64,000 bases of DNA from Actinomycetes bacterium (lineage in GTDB: Bacteria; Actinomycetota; Acidimicrobiia; Acidimicrobiales; RAAP-2), in the NCBI GenBank assembly GCA_021803085.1, contig JAJZMD010000221.1, positions 1 to 64,000 on the forward strand, written 5' to 3'. Below the pieces are notes generated by a model. That model was not told where the DNA came from, did no database searches, and worked only from the letters and a program-made list of their open reading frames with translations. Below, one piece after another: positions 33,732 to 42,325 of the stretch. Each line of letters begins with the position of its first letter. Within the stretch, counting starts at the first letter, position 1. The position numbers and the translations under genes are program-made.

Positions 33732-33732
33732 C

Positions 33733-35544
33733 TCAGGCACCACCCGGCATGGCAGCCACGACTCCGGCGAGGTCGGCGACGTAGAGGTCGCGGTAGGCGG
33801 TCGGTGACCCGACGAGCTCGTGGTGGGTTCCATTTTCGACGATCCTTCCTTCCGAGAGCACGGAGATGCGGTAGCCGCTGGCGACGGCGGCGAGCTGGTG
33901 GGTGACGAGGAGGGTGGTCCGCCCCTCGCACAGCAGGTCGAGGGCGCCGACCACGACCGACCGGGTCGCGGCGTCCATGCCGGTGGTCGGCTCGTCGAGC
34001 AGCAGCACGGTGGCGTCGCGGGCCATCGCCCTCGCCACGGCGATGCACTGGCGCTGGCCGCCTGACAGGCGCGACCCGACCTCGCCCACCTCGGTGTCGT
34101 AGCCGTCGCAGAGACCGGCGAGCACCTCGTGGACCCCGACGGCCCGGGCCGCGGCCACCGCGTCCGCCCGGGTGGTCCAGCGGGAGCCGTAGACCACGTT
34201 CTCCCACACGGTCGGGCGCAGGAGGGCGAGCTCCTGGGGCACCCAGGCGACCTGCTGGCGCAGCCAGTCGAGGTCGAGCTCTCTCACGTCGACCCCGTCG
34301 AGGCGCACGGCACCCGCCGTCGGATCGGCGAACCGGGGCACCAGGCGCAACAGGGTGCTCTTCCCGGACCCGGTCGCCCCGACGAACGCCCGGCGCTCTC
34401 CCGGCTCGACGTCGAGGGCGATGCCGGCGAGGACCGGCGAGGCGTCGGGGTAGGCGAACGTCACCCGCTCGAAGCTCACCCGCCCGCGCACCGCCGGCGC
34501 ACGCCGGGCGACGGCGGGCCTGGGCACCTCCTCGTGGGTGTGGAGGATCTCCGAGACGCGCTCGGCCGACGCGTGCCCACGGCCGAGCATCCCGGCGAGC
34601 TTGGCCAGCTGGCGGGCCGGGGAGTACATGCCCCGGAAGTAGGCGGCGAAGAGGAGGAGGTCCCCCGCCGTGAGCCGGCCGGCGAGCACGTCGCGGGCGC
34701 CGATCAACATGACGAGGGCGATCGAGCAGGTCATGACGACTGTGACGATCGGGGTGAAGCGCGACTGGAGGACCACCGCTCGGCGGTTGGCGTCCAGCCC
34801 TCGCCTGGCCAGGGCGCCGTAGCGGCCGGCCTCGAGGGTCTCGGTCCCCGACGCCTGCACCACCGGCAACGCCGTCAGCACCTGCTGGGCGGAGGTGGTG
34901 GCCTCACCCTCGGCGCGCCGCGCCTGCCGTTGGGAGTGCTTGATCGCGGCCATGTAGTGGCGGACGACGAGCACCAAGAGGGGCACCATGCTCAGGGCGA
35001 GGAGGCTGAACTGCCAGTCGAGCACGAGCATGATCACGATCATCCCGGCGATGGTGAGACTGTTCTCGACGGCCATGGGCACCACGTTGACCACGACCGT
35101 CTGCATCGCCTGGACGTCGCCGCCCAGCCGGGCGAGGAGGTCGCCCTGGGTGCGGCGCTGGTGGAACCAGCGCGACTGGACCGACAGGTGCGCGAAGAGG
35201 CGGCACCGCAGGTCGTGGACGACCCGCTGGCCGGCCGAAGCGAGGAAGGCGGTGGCGCCGAAGGCGGTCACGCCCAGGAGCACCGCGATGCCGACCATGG
35301 CGGCGGTGAGGACGACCAGGCGGCCTGACGGCGTCGACGGCATCCACGACAGCACGCTCGGGAGCGGGTGATGGGCGAGCACGCTGTCGAAGACAAGTTT
35401 GAGTGGCACCGGAGCCACCCACTGCAGGCAGGCGCGCAGGGCGGAGAGGGCCACCCCGGCACCGACGGCGGCGCGGACCGGGCGCAGGTCGAGGTCCCAT
35501 GCCCGGTGCAACCGGAGGAGCCTGAGCGTGCCGCCGGCCGTCAT
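33733..35544 (-). CDS. ABC exporter (fused membrane and ATPase domains)
   Basis: A 603-residue half-transporter of the MsbA/lipid-exporter type. Residues 30-320 hold six transmembrane segments of an ABC type-I exporter (with QGDLLARLGGDVQAMQTVV, the coupling helix region). The ATPase has Walker A VGATGSGKST, Q-loop WVPQELALL, signature LSGGQRQCIAVARAMA, Walker B TVLLLDEPT and H-loop THQLA. It likely flips a lipid-linked glycan or another envelope lipid. ATG 35544 overlaps the stop of the upstream glycosyltransferase (ATGA). Confidence 0.88.
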   Translation of the reverse strand: MTAGGTLRLLRLHRAWDLDLRPVRAAVGAGVALSALRACLQWVAPVPLKLVFDSVLAHHPLPSVLSWMPSTPSGRLVVLTAAMVGIAVLLGVTAFGATAFLASAGQRVVHDLRCRLFAHLSVQSRWFHQRRTQGDLLARLGGDVQAMQTVVVNVVPMAVENSLTIAGMIVIMLVLDWQFSLLALSMVPLLVLVVRHYMAAIKHSQRQARRAEGEATTSAQQVLTALPVVQASGTETLEAGRYGALARRGLDANRRAVVLQSRFTPIVTVVMTCSIALVMLIGARDVLAGRLTAGDLLLFAAYFRGMYSPARQLAKLAGMLGRGHASAERVSEILHTHEEVPRPAVARRAPAVRGRVSFERVTFAYPDASPVLAGIALDVEPGERRAFVGATGSGKSTLLRLVPRFADPTAGAVRLDGVDVRELDLDWLRQQVAWVPQELALLRPTVWENVVYGSRWTTRADAVAAARAVGVHEVLAGLCDGYDTEVGEVGSRLSGGQRQCIAVARAMARDATVLLLDEPTTGMDAATRSVVVGALDLLCEGRTTLLVTHQLAAVASGYRISVLSEGRIVENGTHHELVGSPTAYRDLYVADLAGVVAAMPGGA

Positions 35545-36803
35545 CGCACCCCCGTCATGGCGTCGATGGGCACGGCGTCTGCAACCCGCTGCGCCACGCG
35601 CCGCCAGCTCAACCGGGCGACGGCCCGCGCCCACCCATCGGCTGCGTGCCGCCGGCGCTCGGCAGGGTCGGAGGCGAGCGCCACGATCGCGTCGGCCAGC
35701 GCGGCCGGGCATCCCGGGGGGACCAGCACGCCGCTCTCGCCGAGCAGCTCGCGCACCGGCGGAAAGTCGGACGCGACGACCGGCACCAGCGAGGCCATGG
35801 CCTCTGCCACCTTGAGGGGAGAGAAGTAGAAGGCCTCGGCCGGGAGGTACGGCGCGACGGCGAGGTCCATGGCTGCCAGGTACTCGGGGACCGTGCGGAA
35901 GGGCACCGCGCCGGTCATCGCCACCGGCACCGTGTCCCCCAGCCGCGCGACCGCACGCTCGACCGCCTCGTGTCCCGGACCGTCACCGACGACGAGCAGG
36001 GCGAGCGATGACCGGTCGCTCGCCAGCCCCACCGCCTCGACGAGCAGCTCGACGCCGTGCCACGGCTTGAGGCTGCCGGTGAACCCCACGACGACGCAGT
36101 CGTCGCCGACCCCGAGGTGGTGCCGGTGGCGTCGCCGCGCCTCGGCACGGCCGCGGGGCCCCAACGGGTCGAGGACCGCACCGTTGGGCACCACCGCGGT
36201 CCGCGCCGCCCCGAGGGCCGCTGCCCATGCCGCCAGCGGCTCGGACACCGCCACCACGGAGGCACCGGCCAGCGCCGCGCGCTCGGCGGCGGCCGCCTCC
36301 TCAGGCAGCGACAAGCTGAAGTGGGCCCGCCGCTCGGAGGCGACCGGCGCGTTGACCTCGACCACCCGGGGCAGCCCAAGCCGAGAGGCCATGACCGTGC
36401 CCGCACCGGCGAAGAGGCTGAGGCGCTCGTGCACCCAGTTCGGAGGGTCGGTCGCCAGCACCGGCTCCACCGCCTCGAAGAACCGCGCCGCGGCGTCCAT
36501 GCGGCGGGCGTCCGCGGCGGGACCCGAGGGCATCGGGCCGACGTCGACCGGGACCACCGCCACCCGGTCGGCACCCGGTGCGCTGAGCGGGCCGACCACC
36601 CGCGTCGCGTACAGGGTGACGTCGTACCCGTGCTGGGCCAGCGCCCCGCACAGGGAGTCGACGTGCACGGAGGCCCCCTTGGTCCCCCCGACCGGGATGC
36701 CCGGGTCGGGCAGGAGGTAGGCGAGGCGGGCACCGGGCGCAGGGGCAGCGGTGGCAGGTGTGGACACCGGGGCCACCTCTGCGCGCCCCGAGGGTCGGCT
36801 CAT
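35541..36803 (-). CDS. Glycosyltransferase family 4 protein
   Basis: A 420-residue GT-B enzyme. The N-terminal acceptor domain opens RLAYLLPDPGIPVGGTKGASVHV, the usual glycine-rich loop. The donor domain has VVGFTGSLKPWHGVELLVEA, LLVVGDGPGHEAVE and the EX7E-like FSPLKVAEAMASLVPVVASDF. ATG 36803 overlaps the stop of the next upstream glycosyltransferase, and its own end overlaps the ABC exporter gene. It should add a sugar to a lipid-linked or growing glycan at the cytoplasmic face. Donor and acceptor are unknown. Confidence 0.88.
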   Translation of the reverse strand: MSRPSGRAEVAPVSTPATAAPAPGARLAYLLPDPGIPVGGTKGASVHVDSLCGALAQHGYDVTLYATRVVGPLSAPGADRVAVVPVDVGPMPSGPAADARRMDAAARFFEAVEPVLATDPPNWVHERLSLFAGAGTVMASRLGLPRVVEVNAPVASERRAHFSLSLPEEAAAAERAALAGASVVAVSEPLAAWAAALGAARTAVVPNGAVLDPLGPRGRAEARRRHRHHLGVGDDCVVVGFTGSLKPWHGVELLVEAVGLASDRSSLALLVVGDGPGHEAVERAVARLGDTVPVAMTGAVPFRTVPEYLAAMDLAVAPYLPAEAFYFSPLKVAEAMASLVPVVASDFPPVRELLGESGVLVPPGCPAALADAIVALASDPAERRRHAADGWARAVARLSWRRVAQRVADAVPIDAMTGVR

Positions 36804-38152
36804 GCCGGGCATGCCGCTGCCGCCGCCGACCGTCCGCCCTCGACCTGGCCGTCGGGCCGGAGGCGCTCCGCCACCCGGTCGCCGGCAACCGGGAACCGGC
36901 TGGCCACGGCAGCCACGCAGACCGCCCGGGACGCATGGGTCTCGACGTGGGCCCGGGCGGCCGCGCCCAACCGGGACCGCAGGGCGCGGTCGCCGACGAG
37001 GCCGGCCAGGGCGCCGGCCAGGGCGGCCGGGTCGCCGGAGGGGACGAGCAGCCCGGTCCGCCCGTGGTCGACGACCTCTGGGATCCCCGCGACGTCCGTG
37101 GCCACCACCGGCAGCCCGCAGGCCATGGCCTCGAGGACGGCGTTGGGGATGCCGTCGCGGTCGCCGTCGGCGGTGACCACGCTGGCCTGGACGAAGACGT
37201 CGGCCCGCCGGTACTCCTCGACGACCTCCTGGTGGGTGCGGGTGCCGAGGATGGCCACCCGCGCCGACAGGCCCGCGGCGTCGAGGCGCGCCGTGAGGTC
37301 GTCGCGCAGCGCGCCGTCGCCGACGACGCGGCACCTGACGTCGACCCCGGAGGCGGCGAGCATCTCGAGCGCCTCGACCAGCACGGGGTACCCCTTCTTC
37401 GGGACGAGGCGGCCGACGGCCAGCAGCGACACCGGTCCCTGTCGGTCGTGCGGGACGGCAGGCCGGAACCGGTCGACGTCGACGCCGTGGGGCGCGAGCA
37501 CCACCTTGCCCACCGCCGACCGGACGGCCGGGTCGGGATGGGCCGCCACGATCCGGCGGAGCTCGTCGGCGGCGCTCTGCGAGCACGCCAGCACGAACTT
37601 GGCCGCCGCCACCTTGATGCCGAGGATGTCGGGGCTCGACAGGTACAGGTCCTTGGCGTGGGCGGCGAAGCTGAAGGGCACGCCGGTGAGGAGCGAGACG
37701 AAGTGGGCGACGCTGGCCGGGCCGTGGGCGAAGGCGGCGTGCAGGTGGATCCCGCCCGCCCGCTCCACCTCGGTCGCCATGGTTCCCGCCTCGAGCAGGT
37801 GGCGGAAGGTCGACCGGTGCCCCCGTGCGACCAGCACGTGACCCACGACCCCGAGCCAACGCAGCGGGTGGCGCCGCGCCAACCGGCCGTGGCCGGCGAG
37901 GGCGCGGGCCAGGTCGGCCCCACGGATGCGGCCCGCGTCCCGCCGCAGGTACCGCACGGGGCTCGCCACCCGCGCGACGTCGGGCTGGACGACCCGCTCA
38001 CCGGGGTCGGCGAGGGCGAAGAGGCGGAGCGGGACGCCGAGGGCCTCGAGCCCCAGGATCTCGTCGAGGATGAAGGTCTCCGACGTCCGGGGGAACCGCT
38101 TGGTCAGGTAGCACACGGTGGGTCCGGCGTCCGTCGCCCGCGCGGTGGTCAC
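36800..38152 (-). CDS. Glycosyltransferase family 4 protein
   Basis: A 450-residue GT-B enzyme opening VCYLTKRFPRTSETFILDEI, the pattern of exopolysaccharide transferases of the colanic-acid (WcaL/AmsK-like) type. IHLHAAFAHGPASVAHFVSLLTGVPFSFAAHAKDLY marks the acceptor half. LLAVGRLVPKKGYPVLVEAL and IPNAVLEAMACGLPVVATDVAGIPEVV are the donor site. GTG 38152 overlaps the upstream stop (GTGA). It is the second of three consecutive transferases in the operon. Confidence 0.9.
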   Translation of the reverse strand: MTTARATDAGPTVCYLTKRFPRTSETFILDEILGLEALGVPLRLFALADPGERVVQPDVARVASPVRYLRRDAGRIRGADLARALAGHGRLARRHPLRWLGVVGHVLVARGHRSTFRHLLEAGTMATEVERAGGIHLHAAFAHGPASVAHFVSLLTGVPFSFAAHAKDLYLSSPDILGIKVAAAKFVLACSQSAADELRRIVAAHPDPAVRSAVGKVVLAPHGVDVDRFRPAVPHDRQGPVSLLAVGRLVPKKGYPVLVEALEMLAASGVDVRCRVVGDGALRDDLTARLDAAGLSARVAILGTRTHQEVVEEYRRADVFVQASVVTADGDRDGIPNAVLEAMACGLPVVATDVAGIPEVVDHGRTGLLVPSGDPAALAGALAGLVGDRALRSRLGAAARAHVETHASRAVCVAAVASRFPVAGDRVAERLRPDGQVEGGRSAAAAACPA

Positions 38153-39369
38153 GCCGGCACCATGAGCGTCTCGTCCGGCGCCCCATCGTCAGCCGCCGGG
38201 GCGCTCGCCACCAGCCGGCGCACGGCGTCGACCGTCCGGGCGCCGCCGTCGAGCGGGAGCTGCTCGTGCGGGCGCGCCACCCCCGCGGCGGCCTCCGCCA
38301 CCGCCCGGACCAGCGACCCGGCGAAGCCATCCGCCTCCCGGACCACCCGCACGAGTCCCCTGCGGGCGAACGCCTCGGCCCGCAGGACCTGCTCAACCCT
38401 GGGGGCCGACCGGGGCACGACCACGGCGGGGACACCCAGGCTGACCAGCTCGCACATGCTGTTGTAGCCACCCCGGCTCACCACGCACCGCGCACCGGCG
38501 GCCACGCCCACGAGGTCGGTCAGGTGCTCGACGACGACCACCCCGGGCCGCCCCCCCACCGCGTCGGCGAGGTGGGCCCGGTCGGCCGCCGGCATCAGCG
38601 GTCCGGTGCACAGGACCGCGGCGAGGCCGGCAGCGGCCGCAGCCTGCGCCGTCGCCACCAGCACCTCGACGCCGTCGCCGCCGCCACCCACGGTGCCGAG
38701 GACGTACTCGGTGCCGGGCTCGAGCCCCGGTGGGGCTGCCGGTCCGGCCGGCGGTGCGCCGGCGACGTAGCCGCAGTAGACGAGCCGGACCGCCACCGTC
38801 GGCGGGAGCCGGTACAGGCGGGCCAGGTCGAACACCGATCGCTCGCCGTAGACGAGGATCGCGTCGTAGACGCGTTCGAGCGTCTCCATCACGCCCTCGG
38901 CACGCCAGGCGGCCACCACCCGCTCGGGCTCGTCGAGGATGTCGCGCAGGCCGAGCACCACCTTGGTGCGGGGGGACCGCCGGCGCAGGGTGTCGAAGAC
39001 GGGCAGGAGCTCGCCCTTCATCCCGTGCGGCGCATGGTCGACGACGAGGACGTCGGGCTGCCACCGGGCCACCACGTCGGACAGGACCGCGCTCCGGGCC
39101 CGCCGCACGAGCGAGATGCCGAGGGAGGGGTCGAGCGAGTCGTACTCCTCTGCCCCCCTCTTCACCACCGGCGGGAGCGGCACGCACGCCAGCCCGGTGG
39201 GCAGGGGGACCCGGTCGATGACCGGCGAGCCGCTGGCCAGCACCACCTGCGGCGGCGCAGGCGAGGTCAGCAGCGAGCGCGCCAGGACCAGGTTCCGGCG
39301 GAGGTGGCCGAGGCCGTAGGTGTCGTGCGAGTAGAGCAGCACCCGGGAGAGCGGGGTGGGGGTGGTCAT
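38149..39369 (-). CDS. MurG/UGT-like glycosyltransferase
   Basis: A 406-residue protein opening VLLYSHDTYGLGHLRRNL, with SHDTxGLGHxRR typical of a bacterial glycosyltransferase group related to MurG and predicted in actinobacterial polysaccharide loci. The C-terminal half has GARCVVSRGGYNSMCELVSLGVPAVVVPRS, the donor-binding GGYNS...E motif. ATG 39369 overlaps the epimerase stop (ATGA). Donor and acceptor are unknown. Confidence 0.85.
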   Translation of the reverse strand: MTTPTPLSRVLLYSHDTYGLGHLRRNLVLARSLLTSPAPPQVVLASGSPVIDRVPLPTGLACVPLPPVVKRGAEEYDSLDPSLGISLVRRARSAVLSDVVARWQPDVLVVDHAPHGMKGELLPVFDTLRRRSPRTKVVLGLRDILDEPERVVAAWRAEGVMETLERVYDAILVYGERSVFDLARLYRLPPTVAVRLVYCGYVAGAPPAGPAAPPGLEPGTEYVLGTVGGGGDGVEVLVATAQAAAAAGLAAVLCTGPLMPAADRAHLADAVGGRPGVVVVEHLTDLVGVAAGARCVVSRGGYNSMCELVSLGVPAVVVPRSAPRVEQVLRAEAFARRGLVRVVREADGFAGSLVRAVAEAAAGVARPHEQLPLDGGARTVDAVRRLVASAPAADDGAPDETLMVPA

Positions 39370-40355
39370 GCCGAGCGCACCATCGACTGGTCGAGGCGGT
39401 CGCGGAGCCACGACACCTGGCGCTCGTAGCCGACGGCGAACGGCACCTGCGGCGCGAACCCGAGCAGCTCCGCGGACCGGCTGAGGTCGGCGGAGGTCAC
39501 CCGGACGTCCCCGCGGGCGAAGGGCTGCACGTCGACCAGGAGCTCGGTCGCGACCAGCCGCCGCAAGAGGTCGAACACCTCGAGCAAGCTGACGCTGGCG
39601 CCACCCCCCACGTTGACGGCGAGCCCCGCGGCCGGTGCGTCGGCCGCGGCGACCGTGGCCGCGACCACGTCGTGCACGTAGGTGAAGTCGCGCCGCTGCG
39701 TCCCGTCCCCGAACAAGGTGATCGGCCGGCCGGCCAGTGCCGCCTCGGCGAAGAGCCGCAGCCCCATGTCGGGCCGCTGGCCGGGACCGAAGACGGTGAA
39801 GTACCGCAGTGCCACCGCCTCGAGGTCGGCCCCCGACGCAGCGAGGGCGCACCGCTCGGCCTCGAGCTTGGTGCGGCCGTAGGGGGAGATGGGGCTCGGG
39901 GCGGCGTCCTCTCGGAACGGCGCGTCGCCGTCGCCGTAGACCGAGGACGACGAGGCGTAGACGATGCGGCGGACACCCGATTGGCGGGCGGCCGCCACCA
40001 CCCGCTCGGTGGTGACGACGTTGTCGTGGACGTACCGCTCCTCTTGGGCGAAGCTCGGACGGACCCCCGCCCTGCCGGCCAGGTGGAACACGACCTCGGC
40101 GCCGTCGAACACCCGGGCCAGGTCGAGCTCGGCGAGGTCGCCCACGACCAGGGTGGTGCCGGCGACCCGGGTGAGGCTGGCGGCGCGCAGGACCTTCTCG
40201 ACCGGGTCGTAGCTGTCGGTGAAGGCGTCGACCCCCGTGACCGCCCACCCCTCCCGGGCGAGGCGCGCGCACAACGTCGAGCCGATGAACCCTGCCGAGC
40301 CGGTGACGACGCACCTGCGCCCTCGGCGCCTCCGGGTGCTTCCTGCTGCTTCCAT
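39366..40355 (-). CDS. NAD-dependent nucleotide-sugar epimerase/dehydratase
   Basis: A 329-residue extended SDR starting at ATG 40355 with GGAGGGAAGG upstream. The NAD loop is VTGSAGFIGSTLC. The catalytic triad region has VYASSSSVYGDG and SPYGRTKLEAE (YxxxK). RYFTVFGPGQRPDMGLRLF and the GDGTQRRDFTYVHDVV box are the sugar-nucleotide signature, closest to UDP-glucose 4-epimerase or UDP-glucuronate epimerase. With UDP-glucose dehydrogenase in the same operon, epimerisation of UDP-glucuronate is plausible. First gene of the polysaccharide operon. Confidence 0.88.
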   Translation of the reverse strand: MEAAGSTRRRRGRRCVVTGSAGFIGSTLCARLAREGWAVTGVDAFTDSYDPVEKVLRAASLTRVAGTTLVVGDLAELDLARVFDGAEVVFHLAGRAGVRPSFAQEERYVHDNVVTTERVVAAARQSGVRRIVYASSSSVYGDGDAPFREDAAPSPISPYGRTKLEAERCALAASGADLEAVALRYFTVFGPGQRPDMGLRLFAEAALAGRPITLFGDGTQRRDFTYVHDVVAATVAAADAPAAGLAVNVGGGASVSLLEVFDLLRRLVATELLVDVQPFARGDVRVTSADLSRSAELLGFAPQVPFAVGYERQVSWLRDRLDQSMVRSA

Positions 40356-40429
40356 GGACCTTCCCTCCGCACGAGCGCCCGCCGCTGCGGGCCGCATGGT
40401 TTCGGACCCGGCTCAGCGTGTGCTCGCGA

Positions 40430-40458
40430 GTTGAAGGGTGGGTGAAGGTCTGGTGAGA
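40430..40458 (-). promoter_or_regulatory. Three 7-bp direct repeats, PHO-box-like
   Basis: Read toward the operon, the strand carries TCTCACC, CTTCACC and CTTCAAC, separated by four bases each (11-bp period). This is the arrangement bound by OmpR/PhoB-class regulators, and the units resemble the streptomycete PHO-box unit GTTCACC. The site lies 75-105 bp upstream of the epimerase start. Likely binders are the operon's own response regulator or a PhoP. Confidence 0.55.
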
Positions 40459-40459
40459 C

Positions 40460-41000
40460 TCCTCTCATCGGCGTTTCACGCCGGGTTCATGGTCAGGCCC
40501 GCCCGCCCGCGCCGCGAACCGTTGGGATTGCCCCAGCTGCGACGCGCCGCAGTACGGCCTCTCTCGCTCTCGGGCTGGTGTGACACCGTCGACGCGGGTC
40601 ACGGCACCGGCGCAGTTGTCGGTGTCGTACAGGGTCCTCAGACGTTGGGCCGTGCCGCTCCAACTGAGGGCTGGCTCTGCCCCACTCGAAGCGGTTCTGA
40701 TGGGCCAGGCCTACCGGCAAGACTCGTGCCGAGACGCATGACGATTGTCGATCGACGCCGCCGAAATGTCACGAGCTGTGGTGAAGTCCGCGAGCGCAGC
40801 GCGCGAACGCCGCCAGCGACCGACATGGCGTTTCGGGACCGCGTCGTTCCATCAATCGCTCGGCGTCAAGGCGATTGCACCCCCCGGCTCCAACAGATCC
40901 CGGTGTGACAATCTCTCGTCACTGGGCTCTTCTCATCCGCCAGCCAGTCTCGCCAGCCGTGCGCCCATTGCCTGTTAGGCGCTGGGCAGGCCGCGGACCT
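40460..41000. other. Non-coding stretch, decayed island
   Basis: No gene is supported in this stretch. Long open frames here have no start signals or recognisable composition. A short hairpin CGGCGT-TTC-ACGCCG lies at 40469-40483. Base composition drops toward the right, where the Argonaute remnant begins. Confidence 0.5.
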
Positions 41001-41171
41001 GCAGAGCGCGTCGCCACCGAGGTGTTGGGGCTCTCCAAGATGAACTGGAACAACGACGCGTTCTACGACACGCTACCCACCACATTTCGCATTGCAAGCA
41101 CTCTTGCGGACGTTTTGGAGACCATGCCGTCGCTTGGGCACCTTCCCTATTCCTACCGACTGTTCATCTGA
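41001..41171 (+). pseudogene. C-terminal remnant of a prokaryotic Argonaute (PIWI domain)
   Basis: The last 56 codons before TGA 41169-41171 read ERVATEVLGLSKMNWNND, then FYDTLPTTFRIASTLADV, and end YSYRLFI. The LxKMNWNND segment followed by a (L/F)YDxxPxTxR strand, an amphipathic helix and a YR-F-(I/M) terminus is how many long prokaryotic Argonautes finish their PIWI domain. Everything upstream (N, PAZ, MID and most of PIWI) is missing, and no start is present. It is a dead fragment next to a toxin-antitoxin pair and tRNA-Ala. Confidence 0.65.
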
Positions 41172-41389
41172 CGACGGCAGGATCCGAGAGTCCTATGTTC
41201 ATTCAGGTTTGCCTAGCCAGCGGCGTCATCTCAGGATTTGCTCCAGCGACTGCTCCAGCAGCCTCTCGGGAGCACTGCGCTCAACCGAGTCTTCCCTGTT
41301 GGTGCTGAGTTGTCGCTATTCGAACCGGACGGAACTGCGGGAGCTTCTGAGCCAGGTCCTGGAGGCGGTCGATCCAGGAGCTTCGAGTG

Positions 41390-41827
41390 TCACCGCTTCG
41401 GTCCGCCGGCGGGACTCCAGGGGTCGACGAGACGCACACCGAGGTCCCTGAAGTGACGGATGTTGCGCGTGGCGACCGTTGCTCTCCGCGCAAGTGCTAC
41501 CCCCGCTATCTGAGCGTCCCGCAGCTCGACCGGCTTGCCCGCGCGCTGACTTCGAGCGACAACTGCACCGGCCGCATCTGCGGCGGCGACGTCGAAGGCG
41601 AGGACCCGTTGGTCGAGATCCTCGTTGAGCACCCGCTCAAAGGCAGCTTCGAGATGCCGACGACGGCGCGACGGCGCAAGGAGCTCCAAGCCCGTTCGGA
41701 TCTCGAACACGGTGACCGCCGTCGTCCAAATCGACTCCGACGGCTGAGCGTCGAGCCAGTCGACCACGACGGCCTCTGGCTCGGATCGCATGAGTGCCGA
41801 CAGCACGTTGGTGTCGAGCAGGATCAT
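41390..41827 (-). CDS. vapC: VapC-type PIN-domain toxin
   Basis: A 145-residue PIN ribonuclease of the FitB/VapC group. The acidic residues are visible: Asp in MILLDTNVLSAL, Glu in VFEIRTGLELL, Asp in LRDAQIAGVA and the last in TRNIRHFRDLGVRLVDPW. It should cleave RNA (often tRNA) when free of antitoxin. Its ATG overlaps the antitoxin stop (ATGA), so both are made from one message. Confidence 0.9.
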   Translation of the reverse strand: MILLDTNVLSALMRSEPEAVVVDWLDAQPSESIWTTAVTVFEIRTGLELLAPSRRRRHLEAAFERVLNEDLDQRVLAFDVAAADAAGAVVARSQRAGKPVELRDAQIAGVALARRATVATRNIRHFRDLGVRLVDPWSPAGGPKR

Positions 41828-42075
41828 GGCTCCGAGAGGTCCGCCCCGTGTGCCGGGTGGCCACGCAGCTCGGCGAAGTCGTGTTCGACTCCCTCACCGC
41901 GGAATCGCGACGCGATCGTCGACCCAAGCCGGACCGGTCCGGCCGGTCCTGCTCGCACGGCGGCGCGCAGGATCTCCCGAACCTCTTCTTCGGTGGAGCG
42001 CCCGTGGGCTCGAGCCCTGCGTTGGAGCGCGTCCTTCACGTTCTCATCGAGTTGGCGGACCAAGATCTGTGCCAT
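41824..42075 (-). CDS. vapB: FitA/VapB-type antitoxin
   Basis: An 83-residue protein with an N-terminal ribbon-helix-helix DNA-binding domain (MAQILVRQLDENVKDALQRRARAHGRSTEEEVREILRAA, the FitA pattern). A flexible C-terminus would wrap the toxin. It overlaps vapC by 4 bp and should repress its own promoter together with the toxin. ATG 42075 lies 33 bp from tRNA-Ala. Confidence 0.9.
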   Translation of the reverse strand: MAQILVRQLDENVKDALQRRARAHGRSTEEEVREILRAAVRAGPAGPVRLGSTIASRFRGEGVEHDFAELRGHPAHGADLSEP

Positions 42076-42081
42076 GCACGA

Positions 42082-42097
42082 ATGATAGCATGATATC
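42082..42097 (-). promoter_or_regulatory. Probable vapBC promoter/operator
   Basis: On the gene strand, TATCAT occurs twice eight bases apart, within GATA-TCATGC-TATC, a short inverted repeat suitable for a ribbon-helix-helix repressor. The nearer TATCAT is placed like a -10 element so close to the ATG that the message would be almost leaderless. Confidence 0.45.
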
Positions 42098-42108
42098 GCT
42101 CTGGGCGG

Positions 42109-42182
42109 TGGAGACGAGGAGACTCGAACTCCCGACCTCCTGCGTGCAAAGCAGGCGCTCTAGCCAACTGAGCTACGTCCCC
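42109..42182 (-). tRNA. tRNA-Ala(TGC)
   Basis: A 74-nt cloverleaf on the minus strand: acceptor GGGGACG/CGTCTCC, D arm GCTC...GAGC, anticodon stem CCTGC/GCAGG with loop TTTGCAC (anticodon TGC), T arm GGGAG/CTCCT with TTCGAGT. CCA is not fully encoded (ACC then G). It borders the toxin-antitoxin and Argonaute-remnant island. Confidence 0.95.
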
Positions 42183-42325
42183 GCCGGCGGCACCGTCCGG
42201 TGGCACTCCATTGTAGGGCTCCTGACCGGCGTCCCCGCTCGACGTGCACGAAGCGCGGACCGCGTCGTGCGGACCCACCGTCGAGACCTCGCCGCGCCGT
42301 CGCACGGGCCGCGCGACCCGAATTC

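Noticed and set aside
40438-40908. A 156-codon plus-strand frame as a gene
   Set aside because: No ribosome-binding site, composition typical of chance frames in GC-rich DNA, and it overlaps the regulatory repeats of the polysaccharide operon.
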